Assembly: GCF_024171995.1 (NCBI RefSeq)
Contig: NZ_JAMTCT010000007.1
Span: 1 to 64,000, forward strand
From: Promicromonospora umidemergens
GTDB taxonomy: Bacteria; Actinomycetota; Actinomycetes; Actinomycetales; Cellulomonadaceae
DNA length: 64,000 nt
Direction: 5' to 3'
Shown: positions 24,402 to 34,130 of the stretch, piece after piece
How positions within the stretch are numbered: position 1 is the stretch's first letter
How the letters are laid out: the number at the start of each line of letters is the position of its first letter
Notes under the pieces: generated by a model
The model's input: only the letters and a program-made list of their open reading frames with translations
Told to the model about the DNA's origin: nothing
The model's database searches: none
Made by a program: the position numbers and the translations under genes

Positions 24402-25559
24402 GTGACCACACTCAACCTGCCCGTGCAGCCACCGGTCCGGCCGATGCTCGCCAAGAGTGTCGCGTCGATCCCGGCCCAGGCGGAGACCGACGTCGGTCCC
24501 GCCTACGTCTACGAGCCGAAGTGGGACGGCTTCCGCGCCATCGTGTACCGCGACGGCTCCGATGTCCGGATCGACTCCCGGAACACCAAGCCCATGGACC
24601 GCTACTTCCCGGACGTCGTCGCTGCCGTCCGGGAGGCGCTCCCGGACCGGTGCGTGGTCGACGGCGAGATCGTCATCGCCCAGACGCCGGGCGGGGGCGC
24701 GGCACACCTCGACTTCGAGCTGCTCTCCCAGCGTATCCACCCGGCTGCGTCGCGCGTGAGCATGCTCGCCGAGACCACGCCGGCGGCCCTCGTCGTGTTC
24801 GATGTCCTCGCGCTCGGCGACGAGTCGCTCATGGACCGGCCGCTCACCGAACGGCTGGCGGCCCTGGACGGGCTGGGCCTGACGGGCCCGCTCGTGTTCG
24901 CCACGCCGCGCACCCTGGACGCCGCGGTGGCCCAGGAGTGGTTCGGCTCGTTCGAGGGCGCCGGGCTGGACGGCGTCGTCGCCAAGCCGGCGGACGGCAC
25001 CTATGCGCCCAACAAGCGCGCGATGCTCAAGATCAAGCACACCCGCACGGCCGACGTCGTGCTGGCGGGCTACCGGCTGCACAAGACCTCGACCCCGGAG
25101 CAGCCCGTGCTGGGCTCGCTGCTGCTGGGCCTGTGGGACGAGTCCGACGACGAGCCGCGCCTGCAGTTCGTCGGCGTCGCGGCGTCGTTCTCGGCGACCC
25201 GGCGCGCCGAGCTGATCACCGAGCTGGCACCGCTGCTCGTAGAGCCAGGGACACCCGCGGCGGACGAGCACCCCTGGCACGGCTGGACCGACCCGACGAA
25301 GGCAGAGGCCGGGGACCGGCTGCCCGGAGCGCAGTCGCGCTGGAGCTCCGGCAAGGACCTGTCGTTCACGCCCCTGCGGCCGGAGCGCGTGCTCGAGGTG
25401 GGCTACGACCACATGGAGGGCAGCCGGTTCCGGCACACGTCCCAGTTCAAGCGCTGGCGCCCGGACCGTGAGCCGGCGTCCTGCACCTACGAGCAGCTCG
25501 ACGAGCCGGTCCTCTTCGACCTGGGCGAGCTGCTCCCGGGTGCACCCGGGACGACCTAG
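24402..25559 (+). CDS. ATP-dependent DNA ligase (LigC/LigD ligase-domain type)
   Basis: A 385-residue nucleotidyltransferase ligase. The adenylated lysine is K40 in YEPKWDGFR. Further motifs are the RNA/DNA-contact RNTKPMDRYFPD, VVDGEIVIA, FDVLAL, DGVVAKPADGTYAP and MLKIKHTRTADVV. A C-terminal OB domain follows (VLGSLLLGLWD, LQFVGVAASF). This is the ligase of bacterial end joining or base-excision repair, separate here from its polymerase partner. GTG 24402 (MTTLNLPVQP) is chosen because longer frames would overlap the RibD-like gene. It ends 19 bp from the convergent relA gene. Confidence 0.92.
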   Translation: MTTLNLPVQPPVRPMLAKSVASIPAQAETDVGPAYVYEPKWDGFRAIVYRDGSDVRIDSRNTKPMDRYFPDVVAAVREALPDRCVVDGEIVIAQTPGGGAAHLDFELLSQRIHPAASRVSMLAETTPAALVVFDVLALGDESLMDRPLTERLAALDGLGLTGPLVFATPRTLDAAVAQEWFGSFEGAGLDGVVAKPADGTYAPNKRAMLKIKHTRTADVVLAGYRLHKTSTPEQPVLGSLLLGLWDESDDEPRLQFVGVAASFSATRRAELITELAPLLVEPGTPAADEHPWHGWTDPTKAEAGDRLPGAQSRWSSGKDLSFTPLRPERVLEVGYDHMEGSRFRHTSQFKRWRPDREPASCTYEQLDEPVLFDLGELLPGAPGTT

Positions 25560-25578
25560 GCCGTCGAGCCGTGCCCCG

Positions 25579-27918
25579 TCAGACCGGCAGGTGGGTCCGC
25601 TCCACCGGCTTGGTGCCGGTGATGCGGTGCACGTCGAACACGCCCTCGACCTTTCGGACGGCCGTGAGCACCGTCGCGAGGTGCGCGGGCTCGGCCATCT
25701 CGAAGATGAACCGGGAGACCGCCAGCCGGTCGTCCGACGTCGAGACGAAGGCCGACAGGATGTTCACGTGATTCTCGGACAGCACCCGCGTCACGTCCGA
25801 CAGGAGCCGTGACCGGTCGAGCGCCTCGACCTGGATCTGCACCAGGAACATCGTGTTGGCGCCCTGGGTCCACTCGACCTCGACCAGCCGCTCCGGCTGC
25901 TTGCGCAGCCCGTCCAGGTTCACGCAGTCCGTGCGGTGCACGCTGACGCCCTGGCCACGGGTGACGAAGCCGACGATGTCGTCGCCCGGCACCGGGGTGC
26001 AGCACTTGGCGAGCTTGACCCACACGTCGGCGGAGTCGGCCCCCTTGAGCATGACGCCAGGGTCGCCCGACCGCACGCGCCGGGCGGTGAGGCCGCCGGG
26101 CCGGGTCGCCTCGGCGACGTCCTCCTCCGCACCGCCCGCACCGCCGAGCGCCTTGACGAGCTTGTCCACCACGTGGGCGGACGAGACCTGCCCCTCGCCG
26201 ACGGCCGCGTACAACGCGGAGACATCCTGGTAGTTCATCTCGTCCGCGACACCGACCAGGGTCTCGTGCGACATGAGGCGCTGGATCGGCAGACCCTGCT
26301 TACGCATGGACTTGGCGATCGAGTCCTTACCGGTCTCGACCGCCTCCTCGCGGCGCTCCTTGGTGAACCACTGGCGAATCTTGTTCCGCGCCCGCGGCGA
26401 CTTCACGAACCCGAGCCAGTCCCGGCTCGGCCCCGCCGTCTCCGACTTCGAGGTGAGGATGTCGATGACGTCGCCGTTCTCCAGCGGCGAGTCGAGCGGC
26501 ACCAGGCGGCCGTTCACGCGGGCGCCCATGGTGCGGTGGCCGACCTCCGTGTGCACGGCGTACGCGAAGTCGACCGGTGTCGCACCACCCGGCAGCGCCA
26601 TCGCCATGCCCTTCGGCGTGAAGACGTAGACCTCGTCGCCGCCGATCTCGAACCGCAGCGAGTCGAGGAACTCCGCCGGGTCGGCGGTCTCGCGCTGCCA
26701 GTCCACGAGCTGGCGCAGCCAGGCCATGTCCTGGTTCTTCGGGTCGTTGGCACCCGCGCCGGCGGGCGTCTTCTCCTTGTACTTCCAGTGCGCCGCGACG
26801 CCGTACTCCGCGCGCCGGTGCATGTCGTGCGTGCGGATCTGGATCTCGACCGGCTTGCCACCCGGACCGATCACCGTCGTGTGCAGCGACTGGTACATGT
26901 TGAACTTCGGCATCGCGATGTAGTCCTTGAACCGGCCAGGAACCGGGTTCCACCGCGCGTGCATGGCGCCGAGCGCCGCGTAGCAGTCGCGCACCGTGTC
27001 CACGAGGACCCGGGTGCCGACCAGGTCGTAGATCTCCGCGAAGTCATGACCGCGGACGATCATCTTCTGGTAGATCGAGTAGTAGTGCTTGGGCCTGCCG
27101 GTGACGGTCGCCTTGATCTTGGAGCTGCGCAGGTCCGACTCGATCTGGCCCTTCACCACGCCGAGGTATTCCCCACGCGCGGGAGCCCGCTCGGCCACGA
27201 GGTGCACGATCTCGTCGTACACCTTGGGGTACAGGGCCTGGAAGGACAGGTCCTCCAGCTCCCACTTGATCGTGTTCATGCCTAGCCGGTGGGCCAGCGG
27301 AGCGTAGATCTCGACGGTCTCGCGGGCTTTGCGCTCGGCCGACTTGGACGGCACGTACTTCCAGGTGCGGGCGTTGTGCAGGCGGTCGGCCAGCTTGATG
27401 ACCAGCACGCGGATGTCCTTGGCCATCGCCACGACCATCTTGCGCACGGTCTCGGCCTGCGCCGCGTCGCCGTACTTCACCTTGTCGAGCTTGGTGACTC
27501 CGTCCACCAGCAGGGCGACGTCGTCGCCGAACTCGCCGCGCAGCGTGTCCAGCGCGTAGTCGGTGTCCTCCACCGTGTCGTGCAGCAGCGCGGCCGCGAT
27601 CGTCGTCCCCTCGAAGCCGAGCTCCGCCAGGATCGTGGACACCGCGACGGGGTGCGTGATGTACGGGTCGCCGCTCTTGCGCATCTGCCCGCGGTGCGCC
27701 TTCTCCGCGACGACGTAGGCACGCTCGATCAGTGCGACGTCGGCCTTGGGGTGGTTGCTGCGGACGGCCTGCAGAAGCGGCTCGATCGCCGCGGGCGTAC
27801 CGCCGCTCACGCTGCGCACCCCGAGGCGCACCAGCCGGTTCCGCATCCGGTTGCCACCTGGCGGCGTCGACGAGCTTTTCTCAGGCACAGGAGCGCGTGA
27901 CACCGTGTTCTCAGCCAT
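25579..27918 (-). CDS. relA: Bifunctional (p)ppGpp synthetase/hydrolase RelA/SpoT
   Basis: A 779-residue protein making and degrading the stringent alarmone. The order is: an HD hydrolase domain with the histidine/aspartate pair intact ([12 protein letters not shown], about residues 110-120); a synthetase domain with [20 protein letters not shown]; a TGS domain ([20 protein letters not shown]); a helical and zinc-finger region ([18 protein letters not shown]); and a C-terminal ACT domain ([20 protein letters not shown]). The RFKD loop is the RXKD signature of bifunctional enzymes. ATG 27918 is chosen. It lies 75 bp downstream of apt in the conserved sec-apt-rel order. Confidence 0.96.
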   Translation of the reverse strand: MAENTVSRAPVPEKSSSTPPGGNRMRNRLVRLGVRSVSGGTPAAIEPLLQAVRSNHPKADVALIERAYVVAEKAHRGQMRKSGDPYITHPVAVSTILAELGFEGTTIAAALLHDTVEDTDYALDTLRGEFGDDVALLVDGVTKLDKVKYGDAAQAETVRKMVVAMAKDIRVLVIKLADRLHNARTWKYVPSKSAERKARETVEIYAPLAHRLGMNTIKWELEDLSFQALYPKVYDEIVHLVAERAPARGEYLGVVKGQIESDLRSSKIKATVTGRPKHYYSIYQKMIVRGHDFAEIYDLVGTRVLVDTVRDCYAALGAMHARWNPVPGRFKDYIAMPKFNMYQSLHTTVIGPGGKPVEIQIRTHDMHRRAEYGVAAHWKYKEKTPAGAGANDPKNQDMAWLRQLVDWQRETADPAEFLDSLRFEIGGDEVYVFTPKGMAMALPGGATPVDFAYAVHTEVGHRTMGARVNGRLVPLDSPLENGDVIDILTSKSETAGPSRDWLGFVKSPRARNKIRQWFTKERREEAVETGKDSIAKSMRKQGLPIQRLMSHETLVGVADEMNYQDVSALYAAVGEGQVSSAHVVDKLVKALGGAGGAEEDVAEATRPGGLTARRVRSGDPGVMLKGADSADVWVKLAKCCTPVPGDDIVGFVTRGQGVSVHRTDCVNLDGLRKQPERLVEVEWTQGANTMFLVQIQVEALDRSRLLSDVTRVLSENHVNILSAFVSTSDDRLAVSRFIFEMAEPAHLATVLTAVRKVEGVFDVHRITGTKPVERTHLPV

Positions 27919-27993
27919 GTACGCGCCTCCTTCCCCGGGTCGAACCCGGAGTCGCCAGTCTAGCCCTGGACCTCTATGCCCCGTCCGGTCGGC

Positions 27994-28584
27994 TCAGTCG
28001 CCGGACGACGCGCCTACCCGCAGGAGAGTATCGACGTTGTAGCGTGCAAGCCTGTCCCGCCCGTGGAGTGTTTCCAGCTCGAGCAGGAAAGCCAGCCCGG
28101 CTACCACTCCCCCGCACTGCTCCACCAGCTGTGCGGCCGCCGCAGCCGTACCACCCGTTGCGAGGACGTCGTCGATGATCAGAACACGCGCACCGGGGGT
28201 GAGTGTTCCCGAGCGCAGCTCGATGGCCGCCGAGCCGTACTCCAGGTCGTACGACACCCTCTCCGTGGGTGGCGGGAGCTTTCCCGCCTTGCGCAGGGGC
28301 AGGAACCCCAGCCCGAGCGCGTGGGCAACGGGCGTGCCGAGCAGGAAGCCGCGTGCCTCCATGCCCGCCACTACATCAATCCCGCCCGTCCCACCTCTGC
28401 CGTCGGCCAGGGCAAGGCGCGTGAACGCCTCGATCACGTCGGCCAGCCCCTGGGCATCAGCAAGGAGCGGGGTGATGTCCTTGAACAGGATGCCTGGGGA
28501 CGGAAAGTCAGGGACGTCCACGATCAGGTTGCGAACGCGCGTCGCCCTCTCCGGCAGCAGGCCGGAGAGGGCGACGTCGGTCAT
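27994..28584 (-). CDS. apt: Adenine phosphoribosyltransferase
   Basis: A 196-residue purine salvage enzyme converting adenine and PRPP to AMP. It shows VPDFPSPGILFKDITPLLAD, GIDVVAGMEARGFLLG, PLRKAGKLPPPTERVSYDLE and the PRPP-binding loop VLIIDDVLATGGT. The end is family-like (GLAFLLELETLHGRDRL). ATG 28584 (MTDVALSG) is chosen; a GTG four codons upstream (28596) is equally possible and neither has a strong ribosome site. It follows secF by 22 bp in the same operon. Confidence 0.93.
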   Translation of the reverse strand: MTDVALSGLLPERATRVRNLIVDVPDFPSPGILFKDITPLLADAQGLADVIEAFTRLALADGRGGTGGIDVVAGMEARGFLLGTPVAHALGLGFLPLRKAGKLPPPTERVSYDLEYGSAAIELRSGTLTPGARVLIIDDVLATGGTAAAAAQLVEQCGGVVAGLAFLLELETLHGRDRLARYNVDTLLRVGASSGD

Positions 28585-28606
28585 GTCGTCTGCCACGAAG
28601 CGGAGC

Positions 28607-29698
28607 CTACCGGCGACGCTTGGGCTGAGCTTCATGTCCCTGGTGATGTCCCGGGACGAGCTGCGCGGAACCGGACGCCGCGGCGGCCAGCATGCTCTCG
28701 TCGGCGCCCTCCGCCACGAGGCCCGCACGCAGGTCCATGACCTTCTTGGTGTGCGCGGCGATCTTTGGCTCGCTCTCCCGCAGCGCCACGTCCAGCGGCG
28801 TGGCCAGGAAGATGGACGACGTCGCGCCCACCGCGATGCCCACGAACAGCGACAGCGAGATGTCCTTCAGCGTGCCGGCGCCCAGGAGGAAGCCACCCAC
28901 GAAGAGGATGCCCGCGACCGGCAGCAGCGCCACCACGGAGGTGTTGATGGACCGGACCAGCGTCTGGTTCACCGCGAGGTTCGCCCGCTCGGCGTACGTG
29001 CTGCGCGTCTGCTCGGTCAGTGCGACCGAGTTCTCGCGGACCTTGTCGAAGACGACCATCTTGTCGTAGAGCGAGAAGCCAAGGATGGTCAGGAAGCCGA
29101 TGATCGTCGACGGTGTGACCTCCCAGCCGATCAGCGCGTACACGCCGGCCGAGACCAGGACGTCCAGGAGCATCGCCACGATGGCGGCCACCGACATGCG
29201 CCACGCCCGGAAGTAGACGGCCATGAAGACCGCCGCGGCGAGGACGAACACGACGGTGCCCCAGAGGGCCCGCATGCTCACCGACTGACCCCAGGTGGGG
29301 CCGATGAAGTTCGAGGTGACCTCGGTCGTCTCCACACCGTAGGCTTGCGCCAGGGCGTCCTGGAGCTGGTCCGTGCCCTCCGAGTCGAGCTGCGAGACCT
29401 GGACGCGGACGGCGTCCGGACCCACCTGGCTGATGTGCGGCTCCTCGCCAGGGGCGACCTCCCCGACCGCGTCGAGGGCGATGTCCTCGTCCGTGCTGGA
29501 CACGCCGGAGACGGTGAACTCGGAGCCACCGCGGAAGTCGATACCGAGGTTGAGCCCCTGGACCAGGATCACGAGGATCGACGCGGCCGAGAAGAGGCCG
29601 ACGATCGAGAACCAGATGCCCCGCTTCTGGATGATCGGGTAGGACCGACGCCCCGTGTAGAGGTCGTTGCCCCACTGGGCGAAGCCGCCGCGAGCCAT
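28607..29698 (-). CDS. secF: Protein translocase subunit SecF
   Basis: A 363-residue six-helix inner-membrane protein that works with SecD and SecYEG, using the proton gradient to help export. The N-terminal FSIVGLFSAASILVILVQGL helix is followed by the P1 loop GIDFRGGSEFTVSG. The conserved membrane part reads LDVLVSAGVYALIG, TIIGFLTILGFSLYDKMVVF and VRENSVAL. Its ATG shares one base with the secD stop (TGATG), so translation is coupled. The C-terminus is a basic tail. Confidence 0.95.
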   Translation of the reverse strand: MARGGFAQWGNDLYTGRRSYPIIQKRGIWFSIVGLFSAASILVILVQGLNLGIDFRGGSEFTVSGVSSTDEDIALDAVGEVAPGEEPHISQVGPDAVRVQVSQLDSEGTDQLQDALAQAYGVETTEVTSNFIGPTWGQSVSMRALWGTVVFVLAAAVFMAVYFRAWRMSVAAIVAMLLDVLVSAGVYALIGWEVTPSTIIGFLTILGFSLYDKMVVFDKVRENSVALTEQTRSTYAERANLAVNQTLVRSINTSVVALLPVAGILFVGGFLLGAGTLKDISLSLFVGIAVGATSSIFLATPLDVALRESEPKIAAHTKKVMDLRAGLVAEGADESMLAAAASGSAQLVPGHHQGHEAQPKRRR

Positions 29699-31563
29699 CA
29701 GTGCTTCTCCTCGTTCTGAGCCGCTTCGGCGGCAGCCTTGCGTTCGGCGGCACGCCGCTCCGCGATAGTCATCCTGCGGCCGTCCTCGGCAGCACGCGGC
29801 GCCGGGGCGACGGACTGCGCCGAGACCAGCTCGCGCTCCCGGTCCGGAGTGTCGGCGCCGGGGGCATCCGAGGCTACGGGCTTGGAGCCGGCGAACTTCC
29901 CTGCGCCCCGGTACCGTGGCTCGACATCGAGGCGGTCGGGCGAGAGGCCCGACGCCTTGTGCCCGTCACGGAAGAACGGGACCTTGGCCAGGAGCTCCAT
30001 GACCGGGTGCGTGAACCAGATGACCACCATGACGTCGATGATCGTGGTCAGACCCAGCGTGAACGCGAAGCCGCGCACCCCACCGACCGTCATGAAGTAC
30101 AGGATCACCGCCGACAGCAGGTTCACGGCCTTGGCCGCATAGATGGTGCGGCGGGCACGTTGCCAGCCACGCTGGACGGCGAGCCGGAGCGACCTTCCGT
30201 CACGTAGCTCGTCGCGGACGCGTTCGAAGTACACGATGAACGAGTCGGCGGTGAAGCCGATGGCCACGATCAGGCCCGCGATACCTGGCAGGGAGAGGCG
30301 GTAGCCCATGCCCCAGCTCAGGAGTGCGATCACGACGTAGGTCATGGCACCGGCGACGACGAGCGACATCACCGTCAGCAGGCCGAGCGAGCGGTACTGG
30401 AACAGCGAGTAGACGACGACCAGGGCCAGGCCGATGAGGCCGGCGAACAGACCGCGCTGCAGCTGCTCCGAGCCCAGGGTGGCCGAGATCTGGTTCTGGC
30501 CGTTCACGTCGAACGTCAGCGGCAGCGAACCGAAGCTCAGCTGGTTGGCCAGCGTTGCCGCCGAGTCGCGGGTGAAGGAGCCGGAGATCACCGCCTGGCC
30601 GTTCGTGATCGCCGCGTTGCTGCTCGGCGCGGAGACGATCAGGCCGTCCAGCACGATGGCGAACTGGTTGCGCGGAGGCTCCAGCGGGGTCAGGCGCTCC
30701 GTGGTCTCGCGGAACTTCGTGGCGCCCTCGGAGTCGAAGTCGAGGGTGACTCCCCACTCGTTCGAGACCGTGCCGTTCGCGCCCGGCACCAGGCCAGAAG
30801 TGGCGGTGGTCAGGTCGGTGCCGTCCACCTCGACGGGGCCGAGGATGTACTTGGCCACACCGGTCTGGTCGCACGTGACGAGCACGCGGTCCGGGTGGTC
30901 GCCGCCACCGCCCTGCAGGTTCTTCGGGTCGGTGCAGTCGAGCTGGTCGAAGAGCTGCTGGACCGCCGGGGTGATCTGGGCGAGGTCGCTCGGGTCCGTC
31001 GGGTCGACGTCCTTGGCTTCCTCGGCAGCCTTCTTCTCGAGCTCTGCCCTGCTCTGGTCGCCCTGGGCGCTCTCATCACCCTTGCCCTCGGCGTCGTCGC
31101 CGGGAGCGCTGGGGGACGCCGACGGCTGCACCGTCGGGATCGGGTTGCCCACGGTCAGGACCGGGCGGAACTTCATCTGCGCGGCCTTGGAGATCAGCGC
31201 GATGGTCTCGTCATCGACCACGCCCGGGATCTCGACCACGATCTGGTTGCTGCCCTGGCTCGCGATCTCGGCTTCGGTGACGCCGTTGGCGTCCACCCGC
31301 TGCCGGATGACACCGATGGCCTCCTGCATCGCCTCCGGGGTCACCTCGGACCCGTCGGACGTGACGGCCTGGAGGATGATCTGGGTGCCACCCTGCAGGT
31401 CGAGTGCGAGGCCAGGGGCCAGGCTCGCGCCGTCCGGATTATCGCTCGACTTTCCGTCGAGCTGCCAACCAGCCAAGAGGGCGCCGAAGGGCAGCAGGAT
31501 CGTCAAGATCGTCAGGAGCACGATCGTGCGAACCGGCCGCGAGCGCCGGGTGTCAGTCGCCAA
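29698..31563 (-). CDS. secD: Protein translocase subunit SecD
   Basis: A 621-residue membrane protein with a first helix (IVLLTILTILLPFGALLAG), a large P1 domain starting with DLQGGTQIIL, and a P4 insertion containing Ser/Glu-rich sequence. The six-helix RND-like part has RGLFAGLIGLALVVVYSLFQ, LPGIAGLIVAIGFTADSFIV and FERVRDELRDG. The C-terminal tail is long and charged. TTG 31563 ([13 protein letters not shown]), preceded by GAGAAGAGA, is preferred. The longer frame from GTG 31629 would begin inside a perfect hairpin between yajC and secD. Confidence 0.93.
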   Translation of the reverse strand: MATDTRRSRPVRTIVLLTILTILLPFGALLAGWQLDGKSSDNPDGASLAPGLALDLQGGTQIILQAVTSDGSEVTPEAMQEAIGVIRQRVDANGVTEAEIASQGSNQIVVEIPGVVDDETIALISKAAQMKFRPVLTVGNPIPTVQPSASPSAPGDDAEGKGDESAQGDQSRAELEKKAAEEAKDVDPTDPSDLAQITPAVQQLFDQLDCTDPKNLQGGGGDHPDRVLVTCDQTGVAKYILGPVEVDGTDLTTATSGLVPGANGTVSNEWGVTLDFDSEGATKFRETTERLTPLEPPRNQFAIVLDGLIVSAPSSNAAITNGQAVISGSFTRDSAATLANQLSFGSLPLTFDVNGQNQISATLGSEQLQRGLFAGLIGLALVVVYSLFQYRSLGLLTVMSLVVAGAMTYVVIALLSWGMGYRLSLPGIAGLIVAIGFTADSFIVYFERVRDELRDGRSLRLAVQRGWQRARRTIYAAKAVNLLSAVILYFMTVGGVRGFAFTLGLTTIIDVMVVIWFTHPVMELLAKVPFFRDGHKASGLSPDRLDVEPRYRGAGKFAGSKPVASDAPGADTPDRERELVSAQSVAPAPRAAEDGRRMTIAERRAAERKAAAEAAQNEEKH

Positions 31564-31612
31564 CGTCTGTCTCTTCTCGTGTGCGCGCCGGGGTACGTCC
31601 GACGCGGGTTCG

Positions 31613-31639
31613 GCGCCGTCCGGGTTCACCGGACGGCGC
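31613..31639 (-). terminator. Hairpin between yajC and secD
   Basis: A perfect 11-bp inverted repeat (GCGCCGTCCGG/CCGGACGGCGC) with a 5-nt loop begins 5 bp after the yajC stop. With no T-run it may be an attenuator or RNA-processing/stability element rather than a full terminator, since yajC-secDF normally form one operon. Confidence 0.55.
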
Positions 31640-31644
31640 GGCCG

Positions 31645-32088
31645 TCACTTGCCGTCCGCGTCAGCGTCCCGTCGCTGCTGCTCCTGGTACTCGCGCTTGG
31701 CGGTGTCCAGGTCTGACAGGTCGTCGGGAACGTCGGTCGCGTCGGGCCTGATCGTACTTGCCGTTTCGCTCTCCTCTGTGACGTCGGACTCATCGGCCTC
31801 GTCGTCGGTGTCCACGTCGTCGGCGACGGGCTCCTCGACCTTCTTGGAGATGGCGGCACGGAGCCACGTCGTGGGGCTGCCCGGGAAGGACTCGATGGTC
31901 ACCTGATCGGTCGACTCGTCGACGTCGATCACGGTGCCGATCATGCCGGACGCGGTCATGACCTTGGTCCCGGCCGTGATGTTGTTGCGGAACTCCGCTG
32001 CCTCACGCTGCTGCTTGCGGGTGCGGGAGGACATGAAGAACATCACCGCGAGCAGGATCGCGATGAGGATGAGCATTGTGGGGTCCAC
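31645..32088 (-). CDS. yajC: Preprotein translocase subunit YajC
   Basis: A 147-residue single-pass membrane protein of the SecDF-YajC holotranslocase. The start is a membrane helix (MLILIAILLAVMFFMSSRTR) followed by the conserved QQREAAEFRNNITAGTKV and TASGMIGTVIDVDESTDQV. The C-terminal third is an acidic low-complexity tail (VADDVDTDDEADESDVTEES), longer than in E. coli but usual in Actinobacteria. GTG 32088, with AGGACC upstream, is chosen; ATG 32076 is possible. Confidence 0.92.
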   Translation of the reverse strand: MDPTMLILIAILLAVMFFMSSRTRKQQREAAEFRNNITAGTKVMTASGMIGTVIDVDESTDQVTIESFPGSPTTWLRAAISKKVEEPVADDVDTDDEADESDVTEESETASTIRPDATDVPDDLSDLDTAKREYQEQQRRDADADGK

Positions 32089-32224
32089 GGTGGATGGTCC
32101 TGTTCGATTGCTGGGTCGGATGTGCACTCACGTGCGTCGCGCAAGTACGACGAGGATCCAACCCAGTGTAGTGCTCGGGGTCGAATCCTCGGATACCCCT
32201 GCGACGGGCACCACAGGAACAACG

Positions 32225-33337
32225 TCAGGGGTCGAGCAAAGTTCCCGCGGCGGGGGTCTCGGGGCCGCGCCCGGACGGCTGGGCGGGCGGCGTGAGCCCC
32301 AGGTGTTCCCAGGCCGCGGCGGTCGCCACGCGGCCACGGGGAGTGCGGCCGACCAGGCCCTCGCGGACGAGGTAGGGCTCTGCGACCGTCTCGACGGTCT
32401 CTGCCTCCTCGCCCACGGTCATGGCCAGCGTGCTGAGCCCCACGGGACCGCCGCCGAACCTCGTGCACAGCGCGGTGAGCACCGCGCGGTCGAGGCGGTC
32501 GAGGCCGATGGGATCGACCTCGTAGACCTCGAGGGCCGACTTCGCGGCGTGGAGGTCGAGCCGGCCGTCGCCGCGCACCTGCGCCCAGTCGCGCACGCGG
32601 CGCAGCAACCGGTTGGCGATGCGGGGGGTACCGCGCGAGCGGCCGGCGATCTCGTGCGCCGCGGTGTGCTCGAGGTGCACGCCGAGCAGCCCGGAGGAGC
32701 GCAGGATCACGCGCTCCAGCTCCTCGGGCGAGTAGTAGTCCATATGGCCCGTGAACCCGAAGCGGTCCCGCAGCGGGGCGGGCAGGAGACCGGAGCGGGT
32801 GGTGGCGCCGACGACGGTGAACCGCGGCAGCGCGAGGGGGATCGCTGATGCGCCGGCGCCCTTGCCGACGATGACGTCGACCCGGAAGTCCTCCATCGCG
32901 ACGTACAGCAGCTCCTCGGCGGGGCGGGCCAGGCGGTGGATCTCGTCGATGAACAGCACGTCCCCCTCCTCGAGGGAGGACAGGACTGCGGCGAGGTCCC
33001 CCGCGTGCTGGATGGCGGGCCCGCTGGTGAGCCGCATGTGCGCGTCCAGCTCGCCCGAGATGATCATGGCCAGAGTGGTCTTGCCGAGCCCGGGCGGGCC
33101 GGACAGGAGCACGTGGTCCGGCGGGTTGCCGCGCGCGACCGCCGCCTGCAGCACGAGGGAGAGCTGGTCGCGCACGACCCGCTGGCCGACGAAGTCGTCG
33201 AGCCGCTTGGGGCGTAGGGCGGCCTCGGCGGCGCGCTCGATCTCGTCGGCGCTCGGTGCGACGATCCGGCCGCCGGCCGAGCCGGTTCCTGTGCTCGGCT
33301 CTGCCCCGGTGGTCGAGCCCGTCGAGACCTCAGCCAC
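32225..33337 (-). CDS. ruvB: Holliday junction branch-migration ATPase RuvB
   Basis: A 370-residue AAA+ motor that drives RuvA-bound Holliday junctions. Walker A is [12 protein letters not shown], Walker B is LFIDEIHR, sensor 1 is [19 protein letters not shown] and the arginine finger region follows. The C-terminal winged helix contains [21 protein letters not shown] and RTPRGRVAT. The first 25 residues ([15 protein letters not shown]) are not conserved and are partly encoded by a REP-like repeat. The GTG 33337 start overlaps the ruvA stop by 8 bp. It is last in the ruvC-ruvA-ruvB series. Confidence 0.95.
   Translation of the reverse strand: MAEVSTGSTTGAEPSTGTGSAGGRIVAPSADEIERAAEAALRPKRLDDFVGQRVVRDQLSLVLQAAVARGNPPDHVLLSGPPGLGKTTLAMIISGELDAHMRLTSGPAIQHAGDLAAVLSSLEEGDVLFIDEIHRLARPAEELLYVAMEDFRVDVIVGKGAGASAIPLALPRFTVVGATTRSGLLPAPLRDRFGFTGHMDYYSPEELERVILRSSGLLGVHLEHTAAHEIAGRSRGTPRIANRLLRRVRDWAQVRGDGRLDLHAAKSALEVYEVDPIGLDRLDRAVLTALCTRFGGGPVGLSTLAMTVGEEAETVETVAEPYLVREGLVGRTPRGRVATAAAWEHLGLTPPAQPSGRGPETPAAGTLLDP
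33312..33330. repeat. REP-like element, copy 2 (inside the ruvB start)
   Basis: GGTCGAGCCCGTCGAGACC matches the copies at 10679 and 34727 with one or two changes. It covers ruvB codons 3-9 and the last bases of ruvA, so an extragenic repeat has been absorbed into coding sequence. Confidence 0.5.
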
Positions 33338-33959
33338 GGTGGCCTCCCAGCAGACGTAGCGCGGAGCGGAGCGTGCCGGCTACGTCGTCTGCGGCCACGG
33401 CGTCGGTCCCTGCCTCGGCCAGGACCTTCGCGACGGCGTCGTCGGCCTGCTTGGCCGGCCAGCCCAGACCGGCGAGGGCCTCGACCACGCGCTCGGAGTG
33501 GTCGGCGGCGGCGCCGAGGGCAGGGCCCGCCGAGGCTTCCGCCGTCGGCGCCCCGGACGGCAGCCCGAGCCGGTCGCCGAGCTCGAGAACGATGCGCTGG
33601 GCGCCCTTCTTGCCGATACCCGGCACGCGGGTGAGCGCGGCGAGGTCCTCGCCGGCGACGGCACGGCGCAGCGCGTCCGGCGTGTGCACGGCGAGCATCG
33701 CCAGCGCCAGGCGCGGCCCGACGCCGGACACGGTCTGCACCACCTCGAACACGTCGCGCTCGTCGGGGTCGCCGAACCCGTACAGCGTCATCGAGTCCTC
33801 TCGGACCACCATGCTGGTCGCTACCCCGGCCGTCTCACCGACGCGCAGCCCGGCCAGCGTGGTGGGCGTGGCGTGCACCAGGTAGCCGACGCCGCCGACG
33901 TCGACCACCGCTCGGTCGAGGCCCACGTGGGCGACGGTTCCCGTCAGCGAGGCGATCAC
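33330..33959 (-). CDS. ruvA: Holliday junction DNA-binding protein RuvA
   Basis: A 209-residue junction-binding protein. Domain I is the OB fold ([32 protein letters not shown]). The two helix-hairpin-helix motifs are in [19 protein letters not shown] and [23 protein letters not shown]. Domain III ([20 protein letters not shown]) contacts RuvB. GTG 33959 has AAGGGGGA seven bases upstream, a strong site, and gives the family N-terminus. A LexA-like box lies 69 bp upstream. Confidence 0.95.
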   Translation of the reverse strand: MIASLTGTVAHVGLDRAVVDVGGVGYLVHATPTTLAGLRVGETAGVATSMVVREDSMTLYGFGDPDERDVFEVVQTVSGVGPRLALAMLAVHTPDALRRAVAGEDLAALTRVPGIGKKGAQRIVLELGDRLGLPSGAPTAEASAGPALGAAADHSERVVEALAGLGWPAKQADDAVAKVLAEAGTDAVAADDVAGTLRSALRLLGGHRG

Positions 33960-34027
33960 GGGCTCCCCCTTCTGTACGTCCCGGGCACGGTCGATGCCCT
34001 CTGGCGGCTGAACCTGCCGAGACCTGA

Positions 34028-34043
34028 TCGAACGTTCGTGCGA
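34028..34043 (-). promoter_or_regulatory. Probable LexA (SOS) box upstream of ruvA
   Basis: TCGAACGTTCGTGCGA matches TCGAAC-N4-GTTCGA with one mismatch in the second half-site. It sits between ruvC and ruvA, 69 bp before the ruvA start. SOS control of ruv genes is established in other bacteria. Confidence 0.65.
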
Positions 34044-34130
34044 GGAGCCTAACAAGGCCGGCCATGCCAGGAAGCGGGCCACGCCGCAGACCGCCGACCG
34101 GCCGGTCACCGGTGGGTCATCGCCAGCAGA

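Noticed and set aside
32181-32205. GGGTCGAATCC resembling a tRNA T-arm
   Set aside because: No matching acceptor, D or anticodon arms can be folded around it.
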